A DNA stretch of 64,000 bases from Balneolales bacterium ANBcel1. Lineage in GTDB: Bacteria; Bacteroidota; Rhodothermia; Balneolales; Natronogracilivirgulaceae. Shown here piece after piece: positions 8,532 to 18,424 of the stretch; position 1 is the stretch's first letter, and each line of letters opens with the position of its first letter. The DNA is taken from assembly GCA_029688905.1 (NCBI GenBank), contig JARULB010000001.1, positions 186,001-250,000 of the forward strand, given 5' to 3'. The position numbers and the translations under genes are program-made. The notes beneath the pieces were generated by a model, which was not told the DNA's origin, did not search any database, and saw only the letters and a list, made by a program, of their open reading frames with translations.

Positions 8532-10079
8532 TCAGTTATATCCGGGATTTTGCACCAGCGTGCGGTCCGAGAGGTTGATTTCGGATTGTGGGATGGGCAA
8601 CAGACCCAGACGTTCCGTGCGGAAGTTAATCCGGATTTCCGCGGTGGCCTGGGCGTTGATTTTCTCGGCGGCTGTATCCAGGCCCATGCGAAGCAGGTCC
8701 CAGTAGCGAATGCCTTCACCGGCAAACTCCAGCCTGCGCTCTTCCATAATGTTTTCGCGTGTTGCTGGAATCTCTTCAAAATCGTCGCCGTATGCCCGCA
8801 TCCTTACCCTGTTGAAATAGTCCTGGGCATTGGGAGAGTTCAGTTCGGCTGCCATAAGCAATACATCGGCAAAACGGATTACCGGGCGGTTGTAGGGCCA
8901 GTTGAACTCAGTATTGACCGATGGGTAGTCCGGGAAGCGGGGGTAGAATTTTTTGAAGGCGTACCCCTGCCACTGGTGCATTTCATCGGCCCTGTGATTG
9001 ACCCCTTCATCCACCGGATCCAGAATACTGTAGAAATAGCGGGCGTCTGCATTCTGGTCAAATGACTCCACAAGATTTGTTGTCACCGGCTGGAACGACC
9101 ATCCCGAAGCATACTCGGCATGAAATCCCACACCTCGCAGACCGGTCATCTGGGATGCCCAGTTGCCGATGGATCCGTTCAGAAAACCCCAGTCTCCGAA
9201 ACTTGTCTCGATATGCTGGACCGAGAAAATCGCCTCGTTGTTGTTGTTTCCGTCAACGCCCCATTGAGCGCCGAAATCATCGAGCAGATCATGACCGCTG
9301 TTGCTGATCACATCTTCCAGGTGTGCGAGCACTTCGCTCTCGGTAACCGACAGGCTTCCAGCGCCGAAGACGGGCTGTACATAATCGCGGTGATAAAGGT
9401 AAACACGTCCGAGCAACGCCTGGGCGGCCCATGAGGTGGCTCTGCCGGCCTGATTTGCGGGCACTACATCGCGCAAATCGGGGATAATATCCACCAGCTC
9501 GGTCACCAGGAATTCATACACATCTCCCGGGTCGGCCTGGGACACCCTGATGTTTTCGGCAACCAGCGGCTCTTCGAACAGCGGTACGTTTCCGAACAGA
9601 CGCACCAGGTCGAAGTAGAACAGTGCCCGGAGAAAACGGGCTTCCGCACCAATCACCACCCGGTCATGTTCGTTTTCAAATCTGATATTGTCAAGATTTT
9701 CAATGAGCAGGTTGGAACGGTAAATACCGGTAAACCGATCCGACCACAGGCCAAGAGCCTTGCTGTTATTCACCGAAATACTATGATCGTTAAACTCCAG
9801 GATTTCGGGCTGGTCACCGGGGCCTGACCCACCGCCATAGGCGTCGTCCGACAGCACATTGGAGACCAGGTCAAACGGATGGAAACCGGTATTATCACGT
9901 CCGTGTGAGAACGAGAGCACTTCATAAGTGGCGAACAGGGCCTGCTCGGCATCGGATTTAGACTGAAAGAAGTTGTCTTCGGTCCGTTGCACCGGCGGTT
10001 TGTGGTCCAGGAAATCATCCACACAGCCGGAGAGCATCAAAAGGCCAAGGAAGGAGATTACTATGGTTAATCGTTTCAT
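8532..10079 (-). CDS. SusD/RagB-family surface glycan-binding lipoprotein
   Basis: The 515-residue product starts with a lipoprotein signal, lipobox LSGC with the lipidated Cys at residue 19. Conserved SusD traits include the early FLDHKPP-TEDNFF segment, a TPR-like helical body, R-FLRALFYFDLVRLFGNVP near residue 150 and the C-terminal ILP-like GLLPIPQSEI before the end. SusD proteins sit as lids on their TonB-dependent partner and bind the incoming oligosaccharide at the outer membrane surface. The gene starts 18 bp after the susC stop, on the same strand, which fixes the partnership. Given the surrounding GH16, GH17, GH3 and GH149-type genes, the ligand is probably beta-1,3-glucan oligosaccharide; this is inferred from context, not from binding residues. 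Confidence 0.93.
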   Translation of the reverse strand: MKRLTIVISFLGLLMLSGCVDDFLDHKPPVQRTEDNFFQSKSDAEQALFATYEVLSFSHGRDNTGFHPFDLVSNVLSDDAYGGGSGPGDQPEILEFNDHSISVNNSKALGLWSDRFTGIYRSNLLIENLDNIRFENEHDRVVIGAEARFLRALFYFDLVRLFGNVPLFEEPLVAENIRVSQADPGDVYEFLVTELVDIIPDLRDVVPANQAGRATSWAAQALLGRVYLYHRDYVQPVFGAGSLSVTESEVLAHLEDVISNSGHDLLDDFGAQWGVDGNNNNEAIFSVQHIETSFGDWGFLNGSIGNWASQMTGLRGVGFHAEYASGWSFQPVTTNLVESFDQNADARYFYSILDPVDEGVNHRADEMHQWQGYAFKKFYPRFPDYPSVNTEFNWPYNRPVIRFADVLLMAAELNSPNAQDYFNRVRMRAYGDDFEEIPATRENIMEERRLEFAGEGIRYWDLLRMGLDTAAEKINAQATAEIRINFRTERLGLLPIPQSEINLSDRTLVQNPGYN

Positions 10080-10097
10080 AACAGATCAATTATGGAA

Positions 10098-13000
10098 TTA
10101 AAAATCAAGATTGATACCCATGGTAAATGTGCGGGCTTGCGGATAGATATTTCGGTCGATGCCCACATTCAGCGCTCCGTAGGAGCCGATTTCAGGATCA
10201 TGACCGGAGTATCCGGTGAACGTCAGCAGGTTCTGGGCAGAAACATAGAGTCTCAGGCGGGAGGCTCCGGCCAGGCTGGAGATGTTCGGTGGCAGCGTAT
10301 ATCCCAGGCTGATGTTTCTGAGTCTGACATAGCTTCCGTCTTCGACAAAGAAGTCGGACGGTCTGGTATAATTCCCGTTGGGGTCGTCGATGGTTACGCG
10401 AGGATGGCTTGTTGAGGGGTTCTCTTCGGTCCATCGGTCGAGTACATCATCCTTCCAGTTGGGCATGGGCAGATCGTGGCGCCGGGTGCCGCCTGTGAAA
10501 ATATCCTGCCCGAATGCGCCGTACCAGAACATGTTCAGATCCCAGTTCTGGTAGCTGAGGTCGATATTGAACCCCATGGTAAAATCGGGATAGGGATTTC
10601 CGATTTTGACACGGTCTTCATCGGTGATCTGTCCGTCATCATTCTGATCGACAAAGATAAGGTCACCGGGACGTGCATTCGGCTGGATCAGTTCACCTTC
10701 GGAATTGACATGCGCCTGGATCTCGGCTTCGTTCTGGAAAATTCCTGCCGTCTCGTATCCCCAGAAGAAAGCGATGGGTTTGCCCACCATGGCCATGGCC
10801 ACATGATCCATCGAAGTTGAAACGCCGGCGCCAAACAGGCGGCCCTCCTCGTTCTCGATTTTGGTCATTTCATTGCTGTTGTAGGTACCGGTCAGGTTGA
10901 GGTTGACGCGCCAGTCACCGAACGTTTGACGGAACCCGGACTCAACTTCAAATCCCCTGTTGCGTACCGTTCCTCCATTAACCGTAGGCGGTGCGTTGCC
11001 AATGAAAGCCGGGATCGGAGCTGCCAGCAGCAGGCCCTTGGTCTCCTTGTTGTAGACATCGAAATTAAAGTAGAGACGGTGGTCCAGGAATGCCGTTTCC
11101 AATCCGATGCTGATCTGCTCGGAAGTTTCCCATCGGAGGTTCGGGTTGGCAATCTGTGCGGGATAAGCCCCGGTTACCACGGAAGGATCCATGCCGAAAC
11201 CGTACCCGGCGTGGGTGGTGATGAGCGGGGTGTAGCTAAACTGACCGATATTGTCGCTGCCATTCTGGCCCCAGCCCGCGCGCAGTTTCAGGTAGCTGAT
11301 GTAGTCGTTGTCCCGCAGAAAATCCTCCCGTGAAATGACCCAGCCCACTGACACGGCCGGGAACATCCCCCAGCGGTCGTCGGGACCAAATTTGGAGGAT
11401 CCGTCAAATCGAAGGACACCTTCCAGCATATACCGGTTGTTGTAGTCGTAATTAACGCGGCCGAAGTAAGATGCCAGCGACTCCAGCCCGAGGCCGCCCC
11501 AGTTTGCCTGGTTTTCCTCGTCCGTACCCACGGAAAGCCATGAATGGTCAAAGGACTCCATGGTCAGGTCGTATGCAACACCACCGAGGTACTCGTTGCG
11601 GTAGTCCAGCAGCTCAAATCCGGCCAGTACACTGAAGTTGTGATCCGATATCTGATCCTGGAATCTCAGCACGTGGCTGGTTTGCCAGGTGATCCACTTG
11701 TTCTGTTCCTGGGTGGCTGAGGTTGTTGAGTTGGAAACATTCCCGCCAAGGTTATAGATGGGATTGAATGAGCGGGTATTACCATAGGCAAGATCCAGAT
11801 CCAGAGTGGATCTGAGGCTCAATCTGTCAGAGAAATTGAAGTTCCCGAAAAGCCCGCCGACAAATTTGTCCTCTTTCCATTCGGAGTTGATGATTTCGAT
11901 AGCTGCCACCGGGTTCACCACCTCCTGGGAAGCGAAGGGAGAACCGGCGAAGTTGCCATCTTCATCATAGACCGGTGTGACCGGATCGATGTTGGCGACA
12001 CGGGACATGATCCCGCCGAACTCCTCGTTGGGGTCAATTCCACGGGTTGTCTTGTTTGTATAGGTAAGGCGTGTTCCGTATTCAAGCCGTCCCCTCTTGT
12101 GGTTGGAGTTCACACGAAAAGACATCCGCTCAAATTTCGATTTTCCTTGCGCCACGATACCGTCCTGATGGCGGTATGACATGGAGGCCATGTAGGTTGA
12201 GGTCTCAGTACCGCCCGAAAGCCTGAGAGTGTGATCTGTGACCGGCGCATTGTAGTAGAACACCTCGTCCTGCCAGTTTGTGCCCGATCCGATTTCCGCC
12301 ACGCGGTCGTCGATATCAGGAAAAGGAATGGCCCGTCCGTCGTTGGCATAACTTTCGTTCATGATCTTCATGTAGTCCGGGGCATCCAGCAGATTGGTTT
12401 CCCGCCACGGGTTCTGGAAACCGACATAACCCGTGTAGTTTACCTGCAGGGGTCCGGGAGAGCCCTGCTGCGTGGTGATCATGACCACCCCGTTGGCTCC
12501 ACGCGCACCGTAAATGGCTGTGGCGGAAGCATCCTTTAGAACTTCAATAGATGCAATATCGGCGGGATTAAGGTAATCAATACCGCCGACCGGCATTCCG
12601 TCAACCACATAGAGCGGTTCGGCATCGCCCGTTGTTCCAATACCGCGGATCCTGACCGTGGCGCCGGATCCGGGCTGACCGGAGTTCTGCATCACCGTCA
12701 CTCCCGCCGTGCGGCCCTGAAGCGCCTGTTCAACCCGCAACGGAGCCGCCTGCTCGATATCGCTCGCCTCAATGCGGGATATGGCTCCCGTCACAAGGCT
12801 CCGCTGTTGCAGGCCATATCCAACTACGATCAGCTCGTCACCGTAGATCACGTCAGGTTCCAGATCAATATCGATCCGCTCCCGTCCGTCTATACTGACC
12901 CGCTGTGTCACAAAGCCAACGTAACGGAACACCAGGGTTCCCTCAAGATCAGGGACATTGAGAGTAAAATCACCCTCCATACCGGTTGTCGTTCCAATAT

Positions 13001-13151
13001 TGGTTCCGTGAAGCATTATGTTGACACCAATCAGGGATTCGCCCGTCTCGGCATCAACTACCGTTCCTCTGACGGTCTGTGCATCGGCATTAACCGCACC
13101 GAAAAACACTGCCGCCACTAAAAAAAGTAGTATCGATTTGTAATTGTTCAT
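10098..13151 (-). CDS. SusC/RagA-family TonB-dependent outer membrane transporter
   Basis: The 1017-residue product has a signal peptide (about 1-24, ending ADA). A carboxypeptidase-regulatory-like domain follows at about 26-110 (VRGTVVDAETGESLIGVNI), then a TonB-box-like stretch (DELIVVGYG), a plug domain to about residue 230 with the SusC signature KDASATAIYGARGANGV, and a long 22-strand beta-barrel ending in the aromatic F-x-x-GINLDF strand. It imports oligosaccharides across the outer membrane using TonB energy. It is the first gene of the susCD pair. The intergenic region upstream is long (about 720 bp) and shared with the divergent MFS transporter gene, so both promoters and any operators must lie there. 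Confidence 0.95.
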   Translation of the reverse strand: MNNYKSILLFLVAAVFFGAVNADAQTVRGTVVDAETGESLIGVNIMLHGTNIGTTTGMEGDFTLNVPDLEGTLVFRYVGFVTQRVSIDGRERIDIDLEPDVIYGDELIVVGYGLQQRSLVTGAISRIEASDIEQAAPLRVEQALQGRTAGVTVMQNSGQPGSGATVRIRGIGTTGDAEPLYVVDGMPVGGIDYLNPADIASIEVLKDASATAIYGARGANGVVMITTQQGSPGPLQVNYTGYVGFQNPWRETNLLDAPDYMKIMNESYANDGRAIPFPDIDDRVAEIGSGTNWQDEVFYYNAPVTDHTLRLSGGTETSTYMASMSYRHQDGIVAQGKSKFERMSFRVNSNHKRGRLEYGTRLTYTNKTTRGIDPNEEFGGIMSRVANIDPVTPVYDEDGNFAGSPFASQEVVNPVAAIEIINSEWKEDKFVGGLFGNFNFSDRLSLRSTLDLDLAYGNTRSFNPIYNLGGNVSNSTTSATQEQNKWITWQTSHVLRFQDQISDHNFSVLAGFELLDYRNEYLGGVAYDLTMESFDHSWLSVGTDEENQANWGGLGLESLASYFGRVNYDYNNRYMLEGVLRFDGSSKFGPDDRWGMFPAVSVGWVISREDFLRDNDYISYLKLRAGWGQNGSDNIGQFSYTPLITTHAGYGFGMDPSVVTGAYPAQIANPNLRWETSEQISIGLETAFLDHRLYFNFDVYNKETKGLLLAAPIPAFIGNAPPTVNGGTVRNRGFEVESGFRQTFGDWRVNLNLTGTYNSNEMTKIENEEGRLFGAGVSTSMDHVAMAMVGKPIAFFWGYETAGIFQNEAEIQAHVNSEGELIQPNARPGDLIFVDQNDDGQITDEDRVKIGNPYPDFTMGFNIDLSYQNWDLNMFWYGAFGQDIFTGGTRRHDLPMPNWKDDVLDRWTEENPSTSHPRVTIDDPNGNYTRPSDFFVEDGSYVRLRNISLGYTLPPNISSLAGASRLRLYVSAQNLLTFTGYSGHDPEIGSYGALNVGIDRNIYPQARTFTMGINLDF

Positions 13152-13875
13152 GCCTGGTTAGCTTTGGGTTTATGGAAACGCTTTTTTCCTGTTGTATACT
13201 ATTTCACTAAAAAATGTGACTGTGCCCCTCACACCGGGGGCGTAAATGCTTTGAATTTTGTTGAAGTGCCAGGTTATCTGATGTCGCACTATCCTTGTTC
13301 ACAGATCATGCATCATTTGATTACGCATCCCCGCCAGCAAATAATGATCGACACTGGTATATACAAAATATTTGCTCTTAGTGCAACTTTAGTAAAATTT
13401 ATTTCACCGATTTCTTGGGGGATAAAAAAACTTCACCAGGGCTCGTATCTCACCTCTGAAGCTCCGGACCAGGCGGCTCCGCTGATGCTGCATCACCTGT
13501 CCATACCGCTGCTATTTATTACAATTCGACGATTTAACATGCCTTTGAGGCAGTCGAAGCGTTGCATCCGCAAAACCTCCTCCCAAAAACGAACACCGGA
13601 ATGGCACGGTTTCCGGAGCTTGCGGATCCCTCTCAAACAGGGTGATATCGATGACAGCACCGGGGGTACCATCAGTGCAACTTTTTTTATTTAGGGAATA
13701 TTTTGCATTATATTGCATCAACAGAAAGCCAAAGCGCGCTAATTCGCATCATATTCATGGCGTTTTTTTGCCTTCCTGCTTATGAGTGCGGCTTAACGCG
13801 GTTCTTTCGGACTTTTTTAATCCCCTTTGATCTATTACATTTGCAAAATATTTGCTTTTCACCAACCCCGATTCC
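13152..13875. promoter_or_regulatory. Divergent control region between susC and the MFS sugar porter
   Basis: This 724-bp stretch holds no gene I can support; the open frame at 13164-13694 has an unlikely composition and no recognisable domain. A/T-rich palindromic sites are at 13363-13375 (ACAAAATATTTGC), 13696-13706 (GAATATTTTGC) and 13843-13855 (GCAAAATATTTGC). A Bacteroidota-type -7 box TACATTTG (pattern TAnnTTTG) is at 13836-13843, about 33 bases before the porter start. A LacI-family-like half site with a central CG (GGAAACGC) lies near 13174-13181, close to the susC start. None of these has been tested. Confidence 0.5.
13836..13843 (+). promoter_or_regulatory. Candidate -7 promoter element (TAnnTTTG) of the MFS sugar porter
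   Basis: TACATTTG matches the TAnnTTTG -7 consensus known for the primary sigma factor of Bacteroidota. It would place the transcription start near 13850, inside the palindrome at 13843-13855, and leave a leader of about 25 bases. No convincing -33 TTTG lies at the usual distance, which lowers confidence. Confidence 0.4.
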
Positions 13876-15447
13876 ATGAACAGCAAACAGTTCCTGATTG
13901 TACGTATCACTGCCATTGTTGCCCTGGGCGGCTTTCTGATGGGCTTCGACGCTTCTGTCATTTCGGGTGTCGTAAGATTTATTGAGCCCGAGTTTGGCCT
14001 CTCCAAGCTGCAACTGGGTTGGGCGGTCGGTTCATTGACGCTTACATCCACTCTGGCTATGCTGCTGGCAGGCCCGCTGAGTGACCGTTTCGGGAGACTT
14101 GCCATTCTCAAGGCAGCAGCTGTTCTCTTCGGCGTCTCCGCCATTGCATCGGCCCTCGCGCCCACTTTTACCATTCTCGTGATCGCCCGGATGATCGGCG
14201 GATTGGGAGTCGGGGCATCATTGATCGTCGCCCCCATGTTTATTGCCGAGATATCCCCTCCCAAAATGAGGGGAAAAATGGTGAGTGTGAATCAGCTCAA
14301 TATCGTGATCGGTATTTCCGCCGCCTTTTTCACCAATTATCTGATCCTGCGCTGGGGACAGTCCGAAGCCTTTTTGGCTCAGACGCTGATGTTCGCGGAG
14401 TACAACTGGAGATGGATGCTCGGACTGGAAACCCTGCCTGCCATCATTTACTTCATAGGCCTGTTTTTTGTACCGCAAAGTCCCCGCTGGCAGATCAGAG
14501 CAGGTAAAATCGACGAAGCCAGGCAAACCATGAACCGTCTGTACGGGGAGGAAGATGCGGACAAGCAAATCACCGATGTTATCAACAGCCTGGAAGCGGA
14601 CAAACACAAGGAGAACGTTTCCGTCACCGAACTTCTCCAGCCGGCGTTGCGCTTTGTCCTGATCATAGGCATTTCCCTCGCCATTTTGCAGCAAATTACC
14701 GGAATCAACGCGGTTTTCTTCTATGCCCCCATGATCTTCGAGCAATCCGGAATCGGCACGGATGCTTCCTTCATGCAGGCTGTTCTGGTTGGACTGACCA
14801 ATCTCGTATTTACCATCCTGGCCATCATGTTCATTGACAGGTTCGGGAGAAAACCGCTGCTTTTGTTCGGCATGACCGGAATTGCCCTCATGATGATTCT
14901 GCTCTCCTACGGGTTCCACTCTGCCTCCTATGAACTCACACCAGAAAGCATCGAAACCCTCGATGAGACCATCGACAGGACCGCTTTGGTGCAAAACATG
15001 AGCGGAACCACATTTCCGAACGATGTCGTTTTCAAACAGGCCCTGGCTGAAACCATCGGCCAGGAGGCGGCGATCGAACATGAATCCGCAATCATCACCG
15101 CGGCGATCGATATCAATCCGACACTGATCCTGTTGGGGATACTGGGCTTTGTGGCCTCATTTGCCATCTCTATCGGACCGGTGATGTGGGTCATGTTCTC
15201 GGAGCTGTTCCCGCTGCGGGTACGGGGGCTGGCGATCTCCCTTGCCGGATTTATAAACTCCGGAGTGAGTTTTCTGGTGCAGCTTGTATTTCCATGGGAG
15301 CTGGCTACCCTTGGTAACAGCATGACATTCCTTATCTACGGACTTTTTGCCATTGTCGGCCTGCTGCTAGTTTGGAAAGTCGTTCCTGAAACCAAAAACA
15401 AGTCGCTCGAAGAACTCGAGGAGCAGTTGGTCAGAGTGCGGGAATAA
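13876..15447 (+). CDS. MFS sugar porter (SP family)
   Basis: I start at ATG 13876 (MNSKQFLIVR), since the frame upstream uses only a TTG inside a palindromic control site. The 523-residue product has twelve predicted membrane helices and sugar-porter motifs: DRFGR in the first cytoplasmic loop, a second DRFGRKP loop after helix 8 and the C-terminal PETKNKSLEELEE, close to the family PETKG signature. An insertion of roughly 70 polar residues sits between helices 9 and 10 and would face outward. It likely imports glucose or short glucans released in the periplasm. It is divergent from susC, and its end faces the GPH transporter gene. Confidence 0.88.
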   Translation: MNSKQFLIVRITAIVALGGFLMGFDASVISGVVRFIEPEFGLSKLQLGWAVGSLTLTSTLAMLLAGPLSDRFGRLAILKAAAVLFGVSAIASALAPTFTILVIARMIGGLGVGASLIVAPMFIAEISPPKMRGKMVSVNQLNIVIGISAAFFTNYLILRWGQSEAFLAQTLMFAEYNWRWMLGLETLPAIIYFIGLFFVPQSPRWQIRAGKIDEARQTMNRLYGEEDADKQITDVINSLEADKHKENVSVTELLQPALRFVLIIGISLAILQQITGINAVFFYAPMIFEQSGIGTDASFMQAVLVGLTNLVFTILAIMFIDRFGRKPLLLFGMTGIALMMILLSYGFHSASYELTPESIETLDETIDRTALVQNMSGTTFPNDVVFKQALAETIGQEAAIEHESAIITAAIDINPTLILLGILGFVASFAISIGPVMWVMFSELFPLRVRGLAISLAGFINSGVSFLVQLVFPWELATLGNSMTFLIYGLFAIVGLLLVWKVVPETKNKSLEELEEQLVRVRE

Positions 15448-15508
15448 ATTGCAAACGAAACTCCGGTTCCCGAACGTGAATCTGGATCCGGGCCTGTTTT
15501 CATCTCCG

Positions 15509-15561
15509 GGCCCGGGTCCATATCCTGCTGGGGTCTCTGTGTCCGGCCCGGGTCCATATCC
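15509..15561. repeat. Two 17-bp direct repeats
   Basis: GGCCCGGGTCCATATCC occurs exactly at 15509-15525 and 15545-15561, 36 bp apart. A diverged third copy (CCCGGGTCCAAACC) starts near 15613. They lie in the 218-bp gap between two convergent transporter genes. The inner CCCGGG sites are self-complementary. I see no gene here, and the function is unknown. Confidence 0.75.
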
Positions 15562-15665
15562 GGCCGGAGATCATATCAGAACCTTGATCCATCTGCGGGT
15601 CTGTCCCCTCCCCGGGTCCAAACCTGACCCGAAGAATATCACATCACCCAACAGGTACTACATCT

Positions 15666-17096
15666 CTACAGCTCCCCTCTGCGTCGCACCAGCTCTTCTT
15701 TAATTTCGTTGGCCTTTTTCTCTGACAGGTCGTACCCCCACATGACCCAGATGGCCAGTGCGGCGGTGAAGGCGGGTATCAGAATATCGGCAATTCTCAG
15801 GTGGGTCATTGTTTCCGCGGTCTGAACGGCTGCGTTCTGGTCAAACCCTACCAGCTTCAGCACAAGGCCACTCAGTACAAGCGATACGCCATGACCCAGC
15901 TTCACCATCCACCAGTAAATAGCACCAAATGTTCCCTCCTTGCGTGGCATTCCGTTATAATACTCATCCAGATCACACACATCCGCCGTCATACTCATCA
16001 TCAATGTGAACAGGCCACCAATTCCAAACGACATCAGCGGGATCGGCATGAACATCAGCCACGGGTTATCCGGCGAAAAGCCCCACCACTTCAGCATGTA
16101 CCCGGCAATTGATATCAATGTCGAAATCACAAAGGCATTGCGCTTTCCGACTTTGTTCGCGATCCACGTGATGATCGGAATCACAAGAAATGCCGTAGTA
16201 GCGGCACTGACGGTTGAAAACCAGGCAGGCCAGGATCCGGCGTCGCCGTAATCCCCATTGAAAATGTAGAACAGAATGATGAAATAGCTGAACGATGCCA
16301 CCATCTGGAAGCCGTTGAACACCAGAAACGTTGCGCCGCAAAGGCGTACAAAGGGCCTGTTTTTTGCAACCTCGACAATCTTCGACAACAGGTCTTTAAA
16401 ATTCTTCGCGATCGATTTTACATTGAGCTCAGCCCTGTTTGTGATCCGGGACTGATCGACCTCCTTGCAGAACAGACCGGGCAGTATCCCGATCAGCATA
16501 CAACCGGCACCCACAATGACAGCCAGCTGATGCACGCCTTCTGCCTGGGTGTCAAACAGATCCGGATTGGCGATAATAACCCAGAACCAGGGCACAATCA
16601 TCCAGGCGAACTGCCCAATCGTTTGCGCAAAACCCATGAGCCGGGTCCGCTCTTTATAGTCAGGGGTCATCTCATACCCGAGACCGATCAATGGGGTGGA
16701 AAAAATAGTATTTGCTGTAATGAAGAGAATCGAAAAGAACAGAAAATACCAGAAATTATACGCCTGTGTCCCATCGGGATCGAGCTGCCAAAGCAAAATA
16801 AACATAATACCGGCCAGGATAGCGCCCACGAAAATATACGGCTTCCTTCGTCCGAACCGGGATTGCGTGTTATCGGTGATATATCCCATGATCGGATCCG
16901 TGATGGCATCCCACAGCCTGGGCAAGCCGCCAAGCAAACCGGCCAGAAACGGGTCAATACCAAACGCCGTAAGCAGAAAGAATTGAAAAACACCAAGAGC
17001 CCCCGGCAACAAGTTATTGACGAGATGGCCTGCACCAAATGCAGCCTTTTCGAGGATAGGTATTTTATACTTTTGGGGAGTCGTTTGGTCTGACAT
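15666..17096 (-). CDS. GPH-family glycoside-cation symporter (MFS)
   Basis: The 476-residue product has about twelve membrane helices and the hallmarks of the glycoside-pentoside-hexuronide:cation symporter family: the N-terminal AFGAGHLVNNLL, the DPIMGYITDNTQSRFGRRKPYI block at about 65-86 and a central loop with KNRPFVRL. Members move oligosaccharides or glycosides with Na+ or H+ into the cytoplasm. It is the last gene of a tight minus-strand run (GH-A hydrolase, GH149-like phosphorylase, GH17, this gene) with gaps of 27, 8 and 18 bp. I infer that it feeds beta-1,3-gluco-oligosaccharides to the cytoplasmic phosphorylase. Confidence 0.9.
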   Translation of the reverse strand: MSDQTTPQKYKIPILEKAAFGAGHLVNNLLPGALGVFQFFLLTAFGIDPFLAGLLGGLPRLWDAITDPIMGYITDNTQSRFGRRKPYIFVGAILAGIMFILLWQLDPDGTQAYNFWYFLFFSILFITANTIFSTPLIGLGYEMTPDYKERTRLMGFAQTIGQFAWMIVPWFWVIIANPDLFDTQAEGVHQLAVIVGAGCMLIGILPGLFCKEVDQSRITNRAELNVKSIAKNFKDLLSKIVEVAKNRPFVRLCGATFLVFNGFQMVASFSYFIILFYIFNGDYGDAGSWPAWFSTVSAATTAFLVIPIITWIANKVGKRNAFVISTLISIAGYMLKWWGFSPDNPWLMFMPIPLMSFGIGGLFTLMMSMTADVCDLDEYYNGMPRKEGTFGAIYWWMVKLGHGVSLVLSGLVLKLVGFDQNAAVQTAETMTHLRIADILIPAFTAALAIWVMWGYDLSEKKANEIKEELVRRRGEL

Positions 17097-17114
17097 AATT
17101 CTCTGTTTTAATAA

Positions 17115-18416
17115 TTATTCGGAATCACCTGCTTCCATAATTTCGGCCATGGTTGGTGGTACCAGCACATCCTGCATCAACGAGTCCAGATCGCCACCAT
17201 ACGTTTTTGTGATGGGCATACCGTCACGGGTCAATCCGTCAAAAACACCCTGATCCACCAGATCCCAAATCGGGTATTTGGCCTCTGCATCCAGATTGAT
17301 CAGCCCGAAATGATTTTCGGAGCCGAGCGGGTTTCCGGCATCTTTCCATGGCTCATCGAATGCTTCGAAATAGAATACCGAGATCCCTTCGCGATTGGAC
17401 CAGTCTCTGATATGGTGATAATAGAGCCCGGACTTGTACTCATCCGCAGCGCGGGACCCATCCACTCCGTATCCGTCTGTTGAAACCGTTGCCCATCCGG
17501 TCTCACCGACATGCACCGGCTTGTCCACACCAAGCCCTTCCATATAGTCGACAACACTCTCATATTGCGAGATGGCATATTCCCGGGATCGCTCCATTGC
17601 CGCGTGAATCTTTTCCAAATCGCCCAGGTGCTCTTCCTCTTCGGGAACCCCCCAGAACTCCGGGTTATAATGTGTATCGTGCATCGGGTAGGTGTGCATG
17701 GAGATGAAATCCACAGCACGAATCAGCTCGTTCAGGTCCTCGTTGTGATATTCCTCACCCCCGCCGCCCCAGGAGGCGAAATTATCGGAGCTGGTGATCC
17801 AGAGTGTTTCGGGTAACTCCCCCTGCCGCTTCAAATCCTGCAGATAATTAACCCATCGCAGGATGATCGCCGGTTCTACATAATACTCCCATGCCCAGTG
17901 CACCATGGCCTCATTTCCTACGGCAATGATCTTGACGATTTCCGGATATTGCTGCGCCAGCTCAACGGCACGGGCGATTTCTTCAGCGTTTCGCTCACTC
18001 TCTTCATCCCGGATGCGGTCGGGCTCATCCGTCCAGGCATTTTTGCAGTCGATCCAGGCGCCCAGCATCAGGTACATTTCAAACTCCGGATCCTCATCCA
18101 TCAACTCACGAATCACTTTCAGCAGATTCTCCGCTTCATCATAATGCACATTGTACGTTCGGAGCAGCCGTACGCCCATGGCATGCAGCAGCTTCACATC
18201 CTCCCTCAACTGAGGAAGCGTAGGCTGGACGTCCCGCGTGGTGTCGCGGTAGGCGCCGAAGGATATGGCCTGATACTCAGGGTCGCCGAGGATATCCTCA
18301 GCCGTAACCTGGATAGAAGAGAAGTCGTGAACATCCTGCCGGGTACAGGAGAACACAAGCACGGCTGCCAGAAAAGGGATCAGCAGCAAATATGGTTTCT
18401 TGTTGATGGGAGTCAT
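17115..18416 (-). CDS. GH17-like beta-1,3-glucan hydrolase lipoprotein
   Basis: I choose ATG 18416 over the upstream TTG because it gives a clean lipoprotein signal (MTPINKKPYLLLIPFLAAVL, lipidated Cys 24). The 433-residue product is a TIM-barrel enzyme of GH17 type. The acid/base is expected at Glu 166-167 in VGNEAMVHW, and the nucleophile near residue 303 in VHVGETGWAT, a very characteristic GH17 strand. GH17 enzymes hydrolyse beta-1,3-glucans or oligosaccharides; bacterial ones from marine Bacteroidota trim laminarin. The protein is anchored in the envelope. It starts 8 bp after the phosphorylase gene and is followed 18 bp later by the GPH symporter, so it is probably co-transcribed with them. 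Confidence 0.88.
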   Translation of the reverse strand: MTPINKKPYLLLIPFLAAVLVFSCTRQDVHDFSSIQVTAEDILGDPEYQAISFGAYRDTTRDVQPTLPQLREDVKLLHAMGVRLLRTYNVHYDEAENLLKVIRELMDEDPEFEMYLMLGAWIDCKNAWTDEPDRIRDEESERNAEEIARAVELAQQYPEIVKIIAVGNEAMVHWAWEYYVEPAIILRWVNYLQDLKRQGELPETLWITSSDNFASWGGGGEEYHNEDLNELIRAVDFISMHTYPMHDTHYNPEFWGVPEEEEHLGDLEKIHAAMERSREYAISQYESVVDYMEGLGVDKPVHVGETGWATVSTDGYGVDGSRAADEYKSGLYYHHIRDWSNREGISVFYFEAFDEPWKDAGNPLGSENHFGLINLDAEAKYPIWDLVDQGVFDGLTRDGMPITKTYGGDLDSLMQDVLVPPTMAEIMEAGDSE

Positions 18417-18424
18417 AGCGTATA

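Noticed and set aside
13164-13694. 176-residue open frame in the susC-MFS gap
   Set aside because: It starts right beside the susC promoter, has no domain, contains the palindromic control sites and has uneven codon use.
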